From contig NZ_JANQTS010000082.1 of NCBI RefSeq assembly GCF_030731595.1, forward strand, positions 114,200-178,199: 64,000 nucleotides of DNA. Reading direction: 5' to 3'. Shown piece after piece: positions 1 to 8,595 of the stretch. Every line of letters begins with the position of its first letter. The first letter of the stretch is position 1. The notes beneath the pieces were generated by a model, which saw only the letters and a program-made list of their open reading frames with translations, did no database searches and was not told where the DNA came from. A program made the position numbers and the translations under genes. Source of the DNA: Yoonia sp. GTDB taxonomy: Bacteria; Pseudomonadota; Alphaproteobacteria; Rhodobacterales; Rhodobacteraceae.

Positions 1-981
1 ATGCCCTTTATCGACGATTGGGTTTTGGCCTTGCGCGGCCTGTGTACCGAGGCGCAGCTGGCCTCGTTTCTGGAAAGGTCCGGCTTGGCGCCTGATCCAA
101 AGCGCCCCATGACGCGGGTGACCTTGGATCAACTGGTGCGCCTTTATCAGATCGCAGCGGTTGAAACCGGAGACGAGATGATGGGCCTATGGAGCAGGCC
201 GATCCGCCCCCGTGCCTTGCAGCATCTGCTGACCTCGGTACGCGAAGCGGCGTCATTGCCCTCAGCACTCTACAGGTTTTCGACCTTCTGGAACCTGCTG
301 CTGGATGACTACCAGTTCAAGCTGACCGAAAGCGGAAATTGTCTGCAACTCGCGCTGCACCCCTGCGGGGAAGTGCCGGTACAGCGGTTCGGACATATGC
401 TGATCCTCAAACTGGCGCATGGGCTATTGTCTTGGCTTGCGGGCCATGAGGTGCCTGTAATCTGCGTCAATTTTGCCTTCGCGCGACCCGATTTTGCGGG
501 GGATTATGCAGTTATTTTTCCGGCACCCGTTCAGTTCGGGACGCCCGTCACCGCAATTTCTTTCGATCCCGCGCGACTTGGTCCACCGCAAGCGCGCAGC
601 GGGTCTGACCTTGCCGATTTCCTCAAGAACGCGCCTCGTGACTGGATTTTCACCAGTTCTTATGAACATACCCAATCGCTCCGCGTGCGGGCGTTTCTGT
701 TGCGGTCGCACTGGGTCGACTGCACTTTGGCAGACGCGGCGCAAGCGCTGAACATGACACCGCGCACGCTGATGCGCAGGCTGGATAGAGACGGCACATC
801 CTTTCAGGCGATCAAGGATGGCTTGCGCCGCGACATTGCGATCCGTGACCTGCAAGCAGGCCACAAAAGCATCGAGGAAATTTCGCAAGATGTCGGGTTT
901 TCTGCTGCCGCGAACTTTCATCGCGCTTTCCTGCGATGGACGGATGCAACGCCGAGCGCCTACAGAAAGCCGCGCGGCTAG
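1..981 (+). CDS. AraC family transcriptional regulator
   Basis: A 326-residue DNA-binding regulator. Residues about 20-200 look like the arabinose-binding-type sensor domain of this AraC subgroup (LVRLYQIAAVETGDEMMGL and following). Residues about 228-322 form the double helix-turn-helix, including TLADAAQALNMTPRTLMRRL and the family signature IEEISQDVGFSAAANFHRAF. The reading frame begins at the first base of the window, so a slightly earlier start cannot be excluded, although the length is normal. It lies upstream of and codirectional with the acyl-CoA dehydrogenase and aldehyde dehydrogenase genes, which are plausible targets. The inducer is unknown. Confidence 0.9.
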   Translation: MPFIDDWVLALRGLCTEAQLASFLERSGLAPDPKRPMTRVTLDQLVRLYQIAAVETGDEMMGLWSRPIRPRALQHLLTSVREAASLPSALYRFSTFWNLLLDDYQFKLTESGNCLQLALHPCGEVPVQRFGHMLILKLAHGLLSWLAGHEVPVICVNFAFARPDFAGDYAVIFPAPVQFGTPVTAISFDPARLGPPQARSGSDLADFLKNAPRDWIFTSSYEHTQSLRVRAFLLRSHWVDCTLADAAQALNMTPRTLMRRLDRDGTSFQAIKDGLRRDIAIRDLQAGHKSIEEISQDVGFSAAANFHRAFLRWTDATPSAYRKPRG

Positions 982-1219
982 CGCCGGTTCTCGTACCATT
1001 CAACGTATCGCCGAAGTGCCAACATTTGTCACTTTCTGATAGGGACTTGGCGCAGGATGAGATTTCATCAACCTGCGCAGATTGCTACACCATTTCAAGA
1101 TACGCCTGAAATAAGGGATTTTGGCCTGTCATACGCTTGCTTTGTAAATGGGCGGTCAAACCACCCGCAACTCTGCAAAACGTCACTTTCCGAAAGTCCC
1201 GCAGAACAAGGAACACCCG

Positions 1220-2398
1220 ATGACCAGCACGCTCGACACCATTCTGGCCGCCGCAAAAGACCACGCGGATACCGTAATCAAGCCCAATATCGATGCTTGG
1301 AACGCAGGCACCGCATGGCCAAGGGACGCATCCGACAAGGCGGGTGCGGCAGGTCTGACAGGGCTTTATGCGCCTGTGGAACTGGGCGGCCAAGGGTTGC
1401 CTTTGTCCGAGGGCATTCAGGTCTATGAACAACTGGGGATGGGCGACGGGGCCTATGCCTTTGCCCTTTCGATGCACAATATCTGCACTTTCGCAGGATG
1501 CGGTTATGGCACCGAAGCCTTCAAGGAAAAATGGGCGCGCGAACTGACCTCGGGGCGCAAATTGGCAAATTTCGCGCTGACAGAACCGCAGTCGGGATCG
1601 GACCCGATGACAATGTATACGCGCGCGACGATCAACGGCGATGGCACTTGGACGATCAGCGGATCCAAAGCCTGGGTCAGTCTCGCGGGCGAGGCCGATA
1701 TCTATTTCACCGTGGTTAAGACCTCTGACGCGCCGGGGCACAAGGATATGGCGATGATTGCCATTCCGGCCGACGCCAAGGGGCTGAGCTTTGGGCCCCG
1801 TTATGACACGCCTTCCTATAACTTCCTGCCCATGTCCGAAATGTATCTGGACAAGGTAGAGGTCAGTGAGGACAACATCATCCTGCCCATCGGTCAGGGG
1901 CTGCAAGGCTCGCTGATGGCGATCGATATCGCACGGGTGTCGATCGCGTCGGGCTGCTGTGGCCTGATGCAAACCGCACTTGATACCGCACTTTCCTATT
2001 CGAAGAACCGCAAGATGTTCGGCGGCAAGAACCTTGATCTTGATGGTATTCAATGGATGCTGGGAGAGGTTGCAACAGATCTGGAAGTCTCGCGCCTGCT
2101 TTATCGCAAGGCCGCAGCGGCGCTTGGCACGGCCGAAGGGCCACTGATGGCAGCCCATGCCAAACGCTTTGTGCCTGACGCGGCGGTAAAGGCCGCGAAT
2201 ACCTGCACCCAAGTGATGGGCGGGATGGGGTTGTTGCAGCCCTACGGTCTGGACCGCCTGTCACGGCTTGCGCAAATGCTGCGGATTGTGGATGGCACCA
2301 CCGAGATCAGCCGCGTCGTGATCGGGCGGGCACTGCAGAAACGTGCGGCCACATTGCCGGACCTGCCTGTGCCTCAGGGCTTTGGAGAAGGCCGATAG
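1220..2398 (+). CDS. Acyl-CoA dehydrogenase family protein
   Basis: A 392-residue FAD-dependent acyl-CoA dehydrogenase, expected to introduce an alpha-beta double bond into an acyl-CoA thioester. The FAD/substrate motif ALTEPQSGSDP, the segment SGSKAWVS and the C-terminal IVDGTTEISRVVIGRAL are visible. The start at 1220 (MTSTLDTI) is preferred over an upstream in-frame ATG at 1148 because the upstream residues are not family-like and AAGGA lies just before 1220. The motif that usually reads YEGT, carrying the catalytic Glu of short- and medium-chain enzymes, reads VDGT here, so the base may be Asp or lie elsewhere. The substrate cannot be assigned. Confidence 0.88.
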   Translation: MTSTLDTILAAAKDHADTVIKPNIDAWNAGTAWPRDASDKAGAAGLTGLYAPVELGGQGLPLSEGIQVYEQLGMGDGAYAFALSMHNICTFAGCGYGTEAFKEKWARELTSGRKLANFALTEPQSGSDPMTMYTRATINGDGTWTISGSKAWVSLAGEADIYFTVVKTSDAPGHKDMAMIAIPADAKGLSFGPRYDTPSYNFLPMSEMYLDKVEVSEDNIILPIGQGLQGSLMAIDIARVSIASGCCGLMQTALDTALSYSKNRKMFGGKNLDLDGIQWMLGEVATDLEVSRLLYRKAAAALGTAEGPLMAAHAKRFVPDAAVKAANTCTQVMGGMGLLQPYGLDRLSRLAQMLRIVDGTTEISRVVIGRALQKRAATLPDLPVPQGFGEGR

Positions 2399-2601
2399 CG
2401 GACCAAGGCGCACACCAAGCAACACATCGCCCGAGGTGACAAAACCCACCTGTGCGCAACGGCGCACGGCATTCACAATCGCCACGGCCAGTTCAACGCC
2501 TTTGGTGGTGTTGCCGGAAAAGTCATGCCTTGTGCAAAGCGTGCAAGGCGGGGTTAACTCTGGGCACTCTGTGATGCAGTTACAAAAATGGATGCGGGAC
2601 G
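2399..2601 (-). pseudogene. Possible coding remnant in gap between dehydrogenase genes
   Basis: The 209-base gap between two plus-strand genes contains a minus-strand open frame with no convincing start. It translates to a protein-like stretch containing CxC, CxxC and VGFVTSGDVLLGVRLGPLS, with GC-rich third positions. It then runs into the 3' end of the acyl-CoA dehydrogenase on the opposite strand without family resemblance. I do not recognise the sequence. It may be the relic of a lost gene, or merely a shadow of GC-rich DNA, because a plus-strand frame is also open here. Confidence 0.2.
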
Positions 2602-2607
2602 CTGTCG

Positions 2608-4062
2608 ATGACTGAAATCAAACCATATTGGAAAAACTATATCGACGGCGCTTGGGTCGATGGTGGCGCGGGCCGGATCGACGTGATCAACCCCGGTACG
2701 GGCGAAAAGCTGGCCGAACATGCGCTGGCGGATGCGGCAGACGTGGACCGCGCTGTCATGGCCGCGCGGCGGGTGCATCTGTCCGGCGCACTCAGCGACT
2801 TGCGCCCTGTCGAACGGGGCCGGATGGTGCAGGCCATGGGCCGCTATCTGCTTGACCGTATCGACGAGATCGCGCCGGTTCTGACGCTGGAACAAGGCAA
2901 GCCGCTTTGGGAAGCAAAGATCGAGATCAAAGGTGCCGCGCGCTATTTCGAATACTATGGCAATCAGGCCGAAACGGTCGAGGGCCGCTCGATCCCCTTG
3001 GGCAAAGGGTATTTCGACTTTACTACCTATGAACCCTTTGGGGTGTCGGCCCAGATCATCCCGTGGAACTATCCCGTCGAGATGACGGCACGGTCGCTTT
3101 CTGCGGGTTTGGCGACCGGCAATGCTTGCGTGATCAAAACACCCGAGATGACGCCCCTGACAAACGCCTGGTTCGCCCATGCTGCCGAGGCCGTGGGCCT
3201 GCCTGCTGGTGCGGTGAACATCATGTGCGGCTTTGGCCATGAAGCGGGTGCCGCACTTTCAGCGCATCCTTATGTGAATCAGGTCGTCTTTACCGGCTCT
3301 GTTCCCACAGGCATCGCCATCGCCACAGCAGCCGCGCAAAACGTCGTGCCTTGTGTGCTGGAACTGGGCGGCAAATCCGCAGCCATTGTGCATGATGACG
3401 CCGATCTTGCCGCATTCGAGACAGATGTCCGCCGGGGCATATACTTTAACGCAGGGCAAGTCTGCTCGGCCATGTCCCGCGTCCTCGTCCATGACAGCAT
3501 CCATGACGCGCTGGTGGAACGGATGGTCGGTGTCGCGCGCAGCCTGACCGTCAAACCGGGGATCGAGCAGCCTGAATTTGGCCCTACGATGGGGGCCATG
3601 GTGTCCGAGCGGCAACGCGACCGCGCCTTTGGCATGATCGGCGATGCTGTGGCCGCGGGTGCTACCATCGCCGCAGGCGGGCGCAAACCCAATATTCCGG
3701 GGGCTTTTCTCGAACCTACGGTGCTGACCGATGTGACCCCTGACATGACCATCGCCAACGAAGAGGTCTTTGGTCCTGTCGTTTCGGTCATGAAATTCAG
3801 CACGGACGCCGAAGCGATCAAGATCGCCAATGGCACCCCCTACGGCCTTGTGGGTGGCGTCTTTACCCGTGATCTGGACCGCGCAACACATGCGGCACGC
3901 CACATCAGGGCCGGTCAGGTTTTTGTCAACGAATGGTTTGCCGGCGGGGTCGAAACCCCCTTTGGCGGCTATGGCAAATCCGGTTACGGGCGCGAAAAAG
4001 GCCGCGAGGCACTTTGGAATTACGTCCAGACCAAAAACGTCGCCATCAAACTGAAAGGCTAG
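2608..4062 (+). CDS. NAD(P)-dependent aldehyde dehydrogenase
   Basis: A 484-residue aldehyde dehydrogenase that oxidises an aldehyde to its acid. The general base Glu252 lies in LELGGKSAA, and the nucleophile Cys286 in NAGQVCSAMSR. The cofactor-binding segment QIIPWNYPVEM and the C-terminal PFGGYGKSGYGREKG are intact. The length is normal. It follows the acyl-CoA dehydrogenase after a 209-base gap, so it may have its own promoter. The GQVCSAMSR context resembles the betaine-aldehyde/gamma-aminobutyraldehyde branch, but the substrate is not determinable from the sequence. Confidence 0.93.
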   Translation: MTEIKPYWKNYIDGAWVDGGAGRIDVINPGTGEKLAEHALADAADVDRAVMAARRVHLSGALSDLRPVERGRMVQAMGRYLLDRIDEIAPVLTLEQGKPLWEAKIEIKGAARYFEYYGNQAETVEGRSIPLGKGYFDFTTYEPFGVSAQIIPWNYPVEMTARSLSAGLATGNACVIKTPEMTPLTNAWFAHAAEAVGLPAGAVNIMCGFGHEAGAALSAHPYVNQVVFTGSVPTGIAIATAAAQNVVPCVLELGGKSAAIVHDDADLAAFETDVRRGIYFNAGQVCSAMSRVLVHDSIHDALVERMVGVARSLTVKPGIEQPEFGPTMGAMVSERQRDRAFGMIGDAVAAGATIAAGGRKPNIPGAFLEPTVLTDVTPDMTIANEEVFGPVVSVMKFSTDAEAIKIANGTPYGLVGGVFTRDLDRATHAARHIRAGQVFVNEWFAGGVETPFGGYGKSGYGREKGREALWNYVQTKNVAIKLKG

Positions 4063-4077
4063 GCCATAGGCGCATCC

Positions 4078-4092
4078 GACGAGGACCTCGTC
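4078..4092 (+). terminator. Weak hairpin after aldehyde dehydrogenase
   Basis: A perfect GACGAG / CTCGTC inverted repeat with a 3-base loop lies 16 bases after the aldehyde dehydrogenase stop, in the gap between converging genes. No T-run follows, so a terminator role is only suggested by position. Confidence 0.25.
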
Positions 4093-4166
4093 TCTAAAGG
4101 GGTGCGAACAGTGCAAGACCACATGCGGCGCGACCTATGCGAAAACGAACCTTGTGGAGGGCCATC

Positions 4167-5072
4167 CTAAGGCAGCTGTTGCAAAGCCGCCTCTAGCTGG
4201 TCAAGCGAGGCCGTCATCTGGCCCAGAAAATCGCCATCCGCGGGGCTGTTGGCCAAAGGCGGAAAGACCACGTCGATCATGCCAAGGCGCGCCATCCGGT
4301 CGCGGGATGCGGCTGACGGCTCTGCCTCCCAGATAAAGAGCCCGGCGCCGGTGTCTGCAATCATCGCCTCCAGCGCGGCCCATTGGGCCTCATCGGGGCC
4401 CGCTTGCGCATCCCATTCCACGGCTGAAATCGCCAGATCATAGGCCGCACCAAAATACTGATAGCGCGGGTGCGCGGCAATGACCGCCTTGCCCGCTGCC
4501 GCGCCGCCGATGACCGCAGCGCGGGCATCAAGTGCGGCAAGGTCCGACAAAAGTGCTTCGGCTTGGGCGGCAATTTCATCTGCCTGCGCAGGCATCTGCC
4601 GCGTCATCGCATCGGCCAGCACCTGTGCCTGAGCCATCGCCAAACCGAAATCGAGCCAGGTATAGCTTGCGGTGGCCGTATGCGAATGCTCGCCCCCTTC
4701 ACCATGAGAATGCGTCACTGTTTCTGTCTTGATCAGACGATCCGCGAAACCCGCCGATGTATCGACAGTGCGCGATCTTGGCAGCGAGGCTTTGGTCGGC
4801 CAAGTGGCAAATCCGGCCCCGTTCAACGCAATCACATCCGCCGCCTGAATGGCCGCGATATCGGAAATGCCCGGTCGCCAGAACGACGGGTCAACATCGG
4901 CAGGAACCGCAAAGAACACGTCAACCGCACCATTGCCCAGCCGCTCGGCGAAATAGGCCAGCGGATAGTTGGCGACCGCAACGACCGGCCGGTCCTGGGC
5001 CGCTGCTGGCATCGCCGCGACGGCACAGATCAAGCCAAGGACGGTCCGGCGCGCAAAGGTGTGAAAAGGCAT
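4167..5072 (-). CDS. ZnuA-like metal ABC transporter substrate-binding protein, altered ligands
   Basis: A 301-residue periplasmic protein with a signal peptide (cleavage near AAAQ, residue 25). It has the cluster A-I (ZnuA/TroA) fold signatures YPLAYFAERLG, DIAAIQAADVIALNGAGF and HPRYQYFGAAYDL, plus a short His-rich loop (HSHGEGGEHSH). Two positions that carry zinc-ligand histidines in classical ZnuA proteins differ: the usual EPHDYEP is DPSFWRP, and the usual DPHxWLDP is ASYTWLDF. The metal site is therefore reorganised, or the ligand differs. It is the last gene of a six-gene operon containing a MacB-type rather than a ZnuBC-type transporter, which supports a non-standard role. Confidence 0.82.
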   Translation of the reverse strand: MPFHTFARRTVLGLICAVAAMPAAAQDRPVVAVANYPLAYFAERLGNGAVDVFFAVPADVDPSFWRPGISDIAAIQAADVIALNGAGFATWPTKASLPRSRTVDTSAGFADRLIKTETVTHSHGEGGEHSHTATASYTWLDFGLAMAQAQVLADAMTRQMPAQADEIAAQAEALLSDLAALDARAAVIGGAAAGKAVIAAHPRYQYFGAAYDLAISAVEWDAQAGPDEAQWAALEAMIADTGAGLFIWEAEPSAASRDRMARLGMIDVVFPPLANSPADGDFLGQMTASLDQLEAALQQLP

Positions 5073-5076
5073 GGGA

Positions 5077-5412
5077 CTAGCTTCCTGATCCGTTAGCGAT
5101 GTCTTCGGGGGTCAAAATCCAGTAATCCGAATGGCCTTCGCCCGTGGTGACCTCAATCATCATACCACCTGTTGCGGCCTCCACATCCAGCGGAAAGCGC
5201 ACCGTCCCATCCGCGGCAAGGGGCAGTGTCAGGATGACCTCGGAACTGGCGTTCAGCACCTGCACTTCGCCCGATACGGGGATCTTGCCGGTTGAAAACT
5301 TGGTTTCCACAATGACCGTGCCGTCCTCGACAAAGGCAAAGACATTCAATTGATGGGCCTGCGCGGCAGAGGCAAACGCCACTACCGCCAGTATTGCAAG
5401 AAGGCGACGCAT
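5077..5412 (-). CDS. Small secreted CbiL/NikL-like protein
   Basis: A 111-residue exported protein with the signal peptide MRRLLAILAVVAFASAAQA, maturing with an N-terminal His-Gln. The mature part (HQLNVFAFVEDGTVIVETKF) resembles the periplasmic beta-sandwich domains called CbiL or NikL that accompany nickel and cobalt transporters. The start at 5412 is chosen because its ATG overlaps the TGA of the DUF4198 gene (TGATG); an in-frame ATG at 5424 lies inside that gene. It sits 4 bases before the binding-protein gene. A metal-handling accessory role is inference from family and context. Confidence 0.7.
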   Translation of the reverse strand: MRRLLAILAVVAFASAAQAHQLNVFAFVEDGTVIVETKFSTGKIPVSGEVQVLNASSEVILTLPLAADGTVRFPLDVEAATGGMMIEVTTGEGHSDYWILTPEDIANGSGS

Positions 5413-6179
5413 CAGTCGTCCCACTCTTCAAAACGGACCCAGATGACGGCCCCCAACTCGACCGCTTTTTCCACGCCTTCAAAGGCAAGGGTTTCGGGTG
5501 CGGTATTGAGCGCAGCAAAGCCCCACCAGCCGTCTGTCGGTGTGGCATAGGTGAAGACCCCGTTCTCATCTGCCTTGACGGTCTGGGTGATCATCAGTTC
5601 GCTGGGGACGGTCGCCTCTAGGTCCTCGTTGTAGTATTCCACCTCGACCTCGGCATAGGGCACAGGTTCGCCTTCCAGCATCACGATGCCTTGAAACACA
5701 TTGCCCTCCCACAGGCCGAAGGGCTTGCTCAGGGGGACGATCTCGGTGCGCAGGCCAAGCTCGGTATCCCAGCCTTCGTCATCATCAAAGGCGCTGACAT
5801 AGGTCTTGGTGTAGTGGATGATATAGCTGTCCTCGGCGGGCTCCCAATAGGGTTGCGGCTCCATCGCGAACACATAGGTGCCGGGGCGTGCAAGCGGGTA
5901 ATCAAGGGTAAAGCCGGGCTGACCCATGACCTCTGCACCGACCAGATCACCCAAAAGATCGGTCGTTTCGCCATCATGGGTGACGCTGAAAGAGACCGGC
6001 GCGTCCAGCACCATTCCGTTCAATTCGAACGGGTGGGAAAACGACATGGTCAATTGCACAGACCGCCCGTCCTCTTGGCTGATCATCGGATCATTGGGAA
6101 TAATCATCCCGTAGTGCGCCAAAGCGGTGGTGCCGGTCAGGGCGGCAATGGCCAAGGTGGATGTGAAAATTGATTTCAT
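5412..6179 (-). CDS. DUF4198 family periplasmic protein
   Basis: A 255-residue secreted protein with a signal peptide (about 21 residues, TTALA before HYGMIIPNDPMI). The AHYGMIIP start of the mature chain, PFELNGMVLDAP and the C-terminal DENGVFTYATPTDGWWGFAAL match the DUF4198 family, often found beside nickel/cobalt uptake genes. No enzyme motif is visible. It lies 30 bases after the FtsX-type permease and is translationally coupled to the CbiL-like gene. A role in periplasmic metal binding or delivery is plausible but unproven. Confidence 0.8.
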   Translation of the reverse strand: MKSIFTSTLAIAALTGTTALAHYGMIIPNDPMISQEDGRSVQLTMSFSHPFELNGMVLDAPVSFSVTHDGETTDLLGDLVGAEVMGQPGFTLDYPLARPGTYVFAMEPQPYWEPAEDSYIIHYTKTYVSAFDDDEGWDTELGLRTEIVPLSKPFGLWEGNVFQGIVMLEGEPVPYAEVEVEYYNEDLEATVPSELMITQTVKADENGVFTYATPTDGWWGFAALNTAPETLAFEGVEKAVELGAVIWVRFEEWDD

Positions 6180-6209
6180 GGATCTGACTCCCGTTGTTAT
6201 CCGTTTCTT

Positions 6210-7367
6210 TTATGTCGCAAGAAGCCACGCAACGATGGCCGTCCCGTTCGTTTGCACCGCAAGTGTGATCGCCAAGGCAATCACACCTGCAAGACAGAGA
6301 AGTATGGCGGTTTCCGCTGCAATCAAGCGCAGGATCATACCGCGACGCGCCCCGATCTTGAACGCCGTCTGCATCTCGCGCGCCCGCAGACGGTAGCTGA
6401 GAAACACCGCGAGACCCACGGCAGCCAGCGCCGCGCCACCCACGATCAAGGTGACGGCATCCAGCAGGGATTTGATGCGGAATATCCGGCCCACCAGTTC
6501 GCCGATCACATCGCGGGGCACGATGATCTGAACGGGATTTTCCGGATCAAGGTAGCGCCCGCGCAGGATTGTGGCAGCACGGTCGTCGTTGGGGACAAGC
6601 AGGATCGCCGATACCGGATAGTCTGCAGTGGCACCGTGAAAATGGAAACTGTCGATATTCTCTTCGGTGATCCGGTTGAATTCCACAATGGCGGCAGAGG
6701 CCACGATATCACCCGACGTAGCCCCCGCTGCCAGCACCCCGTCATGGCCATGACCGATCCCGGCAATCACCCAAGAGGTCTTGATATCCACAAAGACAGC
6801 CTCGTCATCAGGGGTGCCTGTCGGGGCAAGAACGCCCACGATATTCAGTTCCAGCGGATAGACCCCATCCAGATCAAAAAGGTTCTGTGGCGCAGAGATC
6901 ACCGTATCGCCCGGCCCCAGCCCAAGGCGTTCGGCGGTGGCGGCCCCCAAAAGGGCCTCGCCCAGTAGTGCAATCTGGCGACCCTCTGATACCTCAAGCC
7001 CGCGAAATTCGAAATATTCAATCGACGTGCCGACGATGCGCGCGCCATTGGTTTCAAAGGCCGTGTTGAGCGGGATCGGCAGGCCCAGCCCTGTGTCCCA
7101 GATCACATCCGCATCCGCCATCGTCACCGGACTGGCGCGGTCGTCGGAAAAATAAAGGGCGTTCATCGCCAGATCAAGCTGGCTGCCGCGACGACCCAAC
7201 ACCAGCGGCGTCTGTTCTGCCCGCTCGGTCAGGGCGGTCTGCGACCCGTTGAGCAAGACCTGACTGATGATCGGCACAGACAGGATCAGGGCCGCAACCA
7301 GCACCAGCACGGCAGAGCGCGCCCAATGATAACGCAGGTAGGCAAGGGCAAGGAAAAGCGCGTTCAT
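6210..7367 (-). CDS. FtsX/MacB-type ABC transporter permease
   Basis: A 385-residue membrane protein with an N-terminal transmembrane helix (AVLVLVAALILSVPIISQVLL), a large extracytoplasmic domain of about 230 residues, and C-terminal helices (LIVGGAALAAVGLAVFLSYRL; LIAAETAILLCLAGVIALAITLAV). This is the layout of MacB/LolC/FtsX permeases. The chain ends in AIVAWLLAT, so the usual last helix looks shortened. Its start overlaps the end of the ATPase gene by 4 bases. Permeases of this type usually extrude or mechanically couple, but Vibrio ZrgABCDE shows a related arrangement used for zinc uptake. Confidence 0.85.
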   Translation of the reverse strand: MNALFLALAYLRYHWARSAVLVLVAALILSVPIISQVLLNGSQTALTERAEQTPLVLGRRGSQLDLAMNALYFSDDRASPVTMADADVIWDTGLGLPIPLNTAFETNGARIVGTSIEYFEFRGLEVSEGRQIALLGEALLGAATAERLGLGPGDTVISAPQNLFDLDGVYPLELNIVGVLAPTGTPDDEAVFVDIKTSWVIAGIGHGHDGVLAAGATSGDIVASAAIVEFNRITEENIDSFHFHGATADYPVSAILLVPNDDRAATILRGRYLDPENPVQIIVPRDVIGELVGRIFRIKSLLDAVTLIVGGAALAAVGLAVFLSYRLRAREMQTAFKIGARRGMILRLIAAETAILLCLAGVIALAITLAVQTNGTAIVAWLLAT

Positions 7368-8038
7368 ACTGCCCCCTCTTGCGCCTGTCGAAAGGTCGAA
7401 AAGTCGATCACACGGTCAAAGCGCGGCAGCAATTCGTGGTCATGGGTCACGGCCAGCAATGTGGCCCCCTGTTCAGCGGTGCGCGCAAAAAGCAGATCCA
7501 GAATGGCGGTCTTGTTGGCCGGATCAAGGTTGCCTGTCGCCTCGTCAGCCAGCACAAGGTCCGGCTGCATGACCAGTGCGCGGCACAGGGCAACGCGCTG
7601 TTGTTCGCCTTGGCTCAGGGCACCCGGACGGCGCTCCAGCTTGCCCTCCAACCCGCAAGAGGCGGCCAGCTGTGCGGCACGGGTGCGGGCGGCCGCGTCA
7701 ATCTTGGCGCCCGCGGCAATGCGATACGGAAACAGGATGTTTTCGCGCGCACTCAGATAATCGAGCAGGGCGAAATCCTGAAAGACAAAGCCGATCTTGG
7801 CGGCCCGCAGCGCGCGGCGCGCGGCGTCATTCATCTGCGATACCGTCTGATCGCCAAGACGCACTGACCCGCTTTGCGGCACCGTGATCCCTGCGATCAG
7901 GTTCAACAGGGTCGTCTTGCCCGTCCCGCTTGGGCCGACGACGGCGACTTTCTCTCCCGGCTCCAGAACAAGGCTCGGGATCGTCAGCCGGAAATCGCCC
8001 CCCGGATAGGCAAAGGACAGGTTCTCGATTGTAATCAT
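7364..8038 (-). CDS. MacB/LolD-type ABC transporter ATP-binding protein
   Basis: A 224-residue ATPase with Walker A GPSGTGKT, Q-loop FVFQDFALLDYLSARENI, signature LSQGEQQRVALCRAL and Walker B LVLADEATGNLD. The ATGNLD ending is typical of the LolD/MacB/FtsE group. The start at 8038 (MITIENLSFAYPGG) forms an ATGA overlap with the upstream gene's stop; an in-frame ATG at 8107 would lie wholly inside that gene. It pairs with the downstream FtsX-type permease. Confidence 0.92.
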   Translation of the reverse strand: MITIENLSFAYPGGDFRLTIPSLVLEPGEKVAVVGPSGTGKTTLLNLIAGITVPQSGSVRLGDQTVSQMNDAARRALRAAKIGFVFQDFALLDYLSARENILFPYRIAAGAKIDAAARTRAAQLAASCGLEGKLERRPGALSQGEQQRVALCRALVMQPDLVLADEATGNLDPANKTAILDLLFARTAEQGATLLAVTHDHELLPRFDRVIDFSTFRQAQEGAV

Positions 8039-8595
8039 TCGGCTGCCACCAGCACGCCCGCATCGGTCCGGTCCACGTCTGTCAATTCGAAACGGGTCAT
8101 GCGCCATGCGCCATCGACCGGGGCAATAGTCAGATTTGCCGCATAGGTGTTGCCTCGCACATGCAGGTGTGTCGCATGGCCCACGGTGCCGACCACGCGC
8201 CAGGTGACATTCATGTTAAAGGTCGTGCCCTCCTGACGCGACGAAAGTCCGGCCAGTTCCATGGCGTGCAATTCCTGATCCGCCTCGTCCAGCCCGCCGC
8301 CGACCATAGCACCGACCCGTTCCAGATAAAGCGTCTCCAGCGCCTCGTCGGCCGATACCTGCGCCAGACTATCGTAGATCTGCTCTTCCTCTGTCTCTGC
8401 AAAGGCGCGGTAGATCACGGCCAGCATCTCGGGCACGATCTGGAAAGAGGCATCGCGAAATTCTGTCGCCGATATCTCGCCGAATTCAAGTGCTGCAAAG
8501 GAACTGTCCACCTGTTCTGCAGGGCGCAATAGCAAAAAGAGCAACAGCACCATCCCTGCGACAGCAGCTCCACCTAATCCAAGCTTTTTGGCCAC
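8035..8595 (-). CDS. Membrane-anchored protein, first gene of the ABC operon
   Basis: A 186-residue protein of unknown function. Residues about 8-24 are one hydrophobic segment (GGAAVAGMVLLLFLLL), giving a signal anchor with the rest probably periplasmic. The C-terminal half is a beta-rich domain (VTWRVVGTVGHATHLHVRGN and following) containing three closely spaced histidines. I recognise no family. It is the promoter-proximal gene of the operon and overlaps the ATPase gene by 4 bases, so it is probably an accessory subunit. Confidence 0.7.
   Translation of the reverse strand: MAKKLGLGGAAVAGMVLLLFLLLRPAEQVDSSFAALEFGEISATEFRDASFQIVPEMLAVIYRAFAETEEEQIYDSLAQVSADEALETLYLERVGAMVGGGLDEADQELHAMELAGLSSRQEGTTFNMNVTWRVVGTVGHATHLHVRGNTYAANLTIAPVDGAWRMTRFELTDVDRTDAGVLVAAE

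Noticed and set aside
1085..2212. 375-codon minus-strand open frame
   Set aside because: Antisense to the acyl-CoA dehydrogenase and not protein-like.
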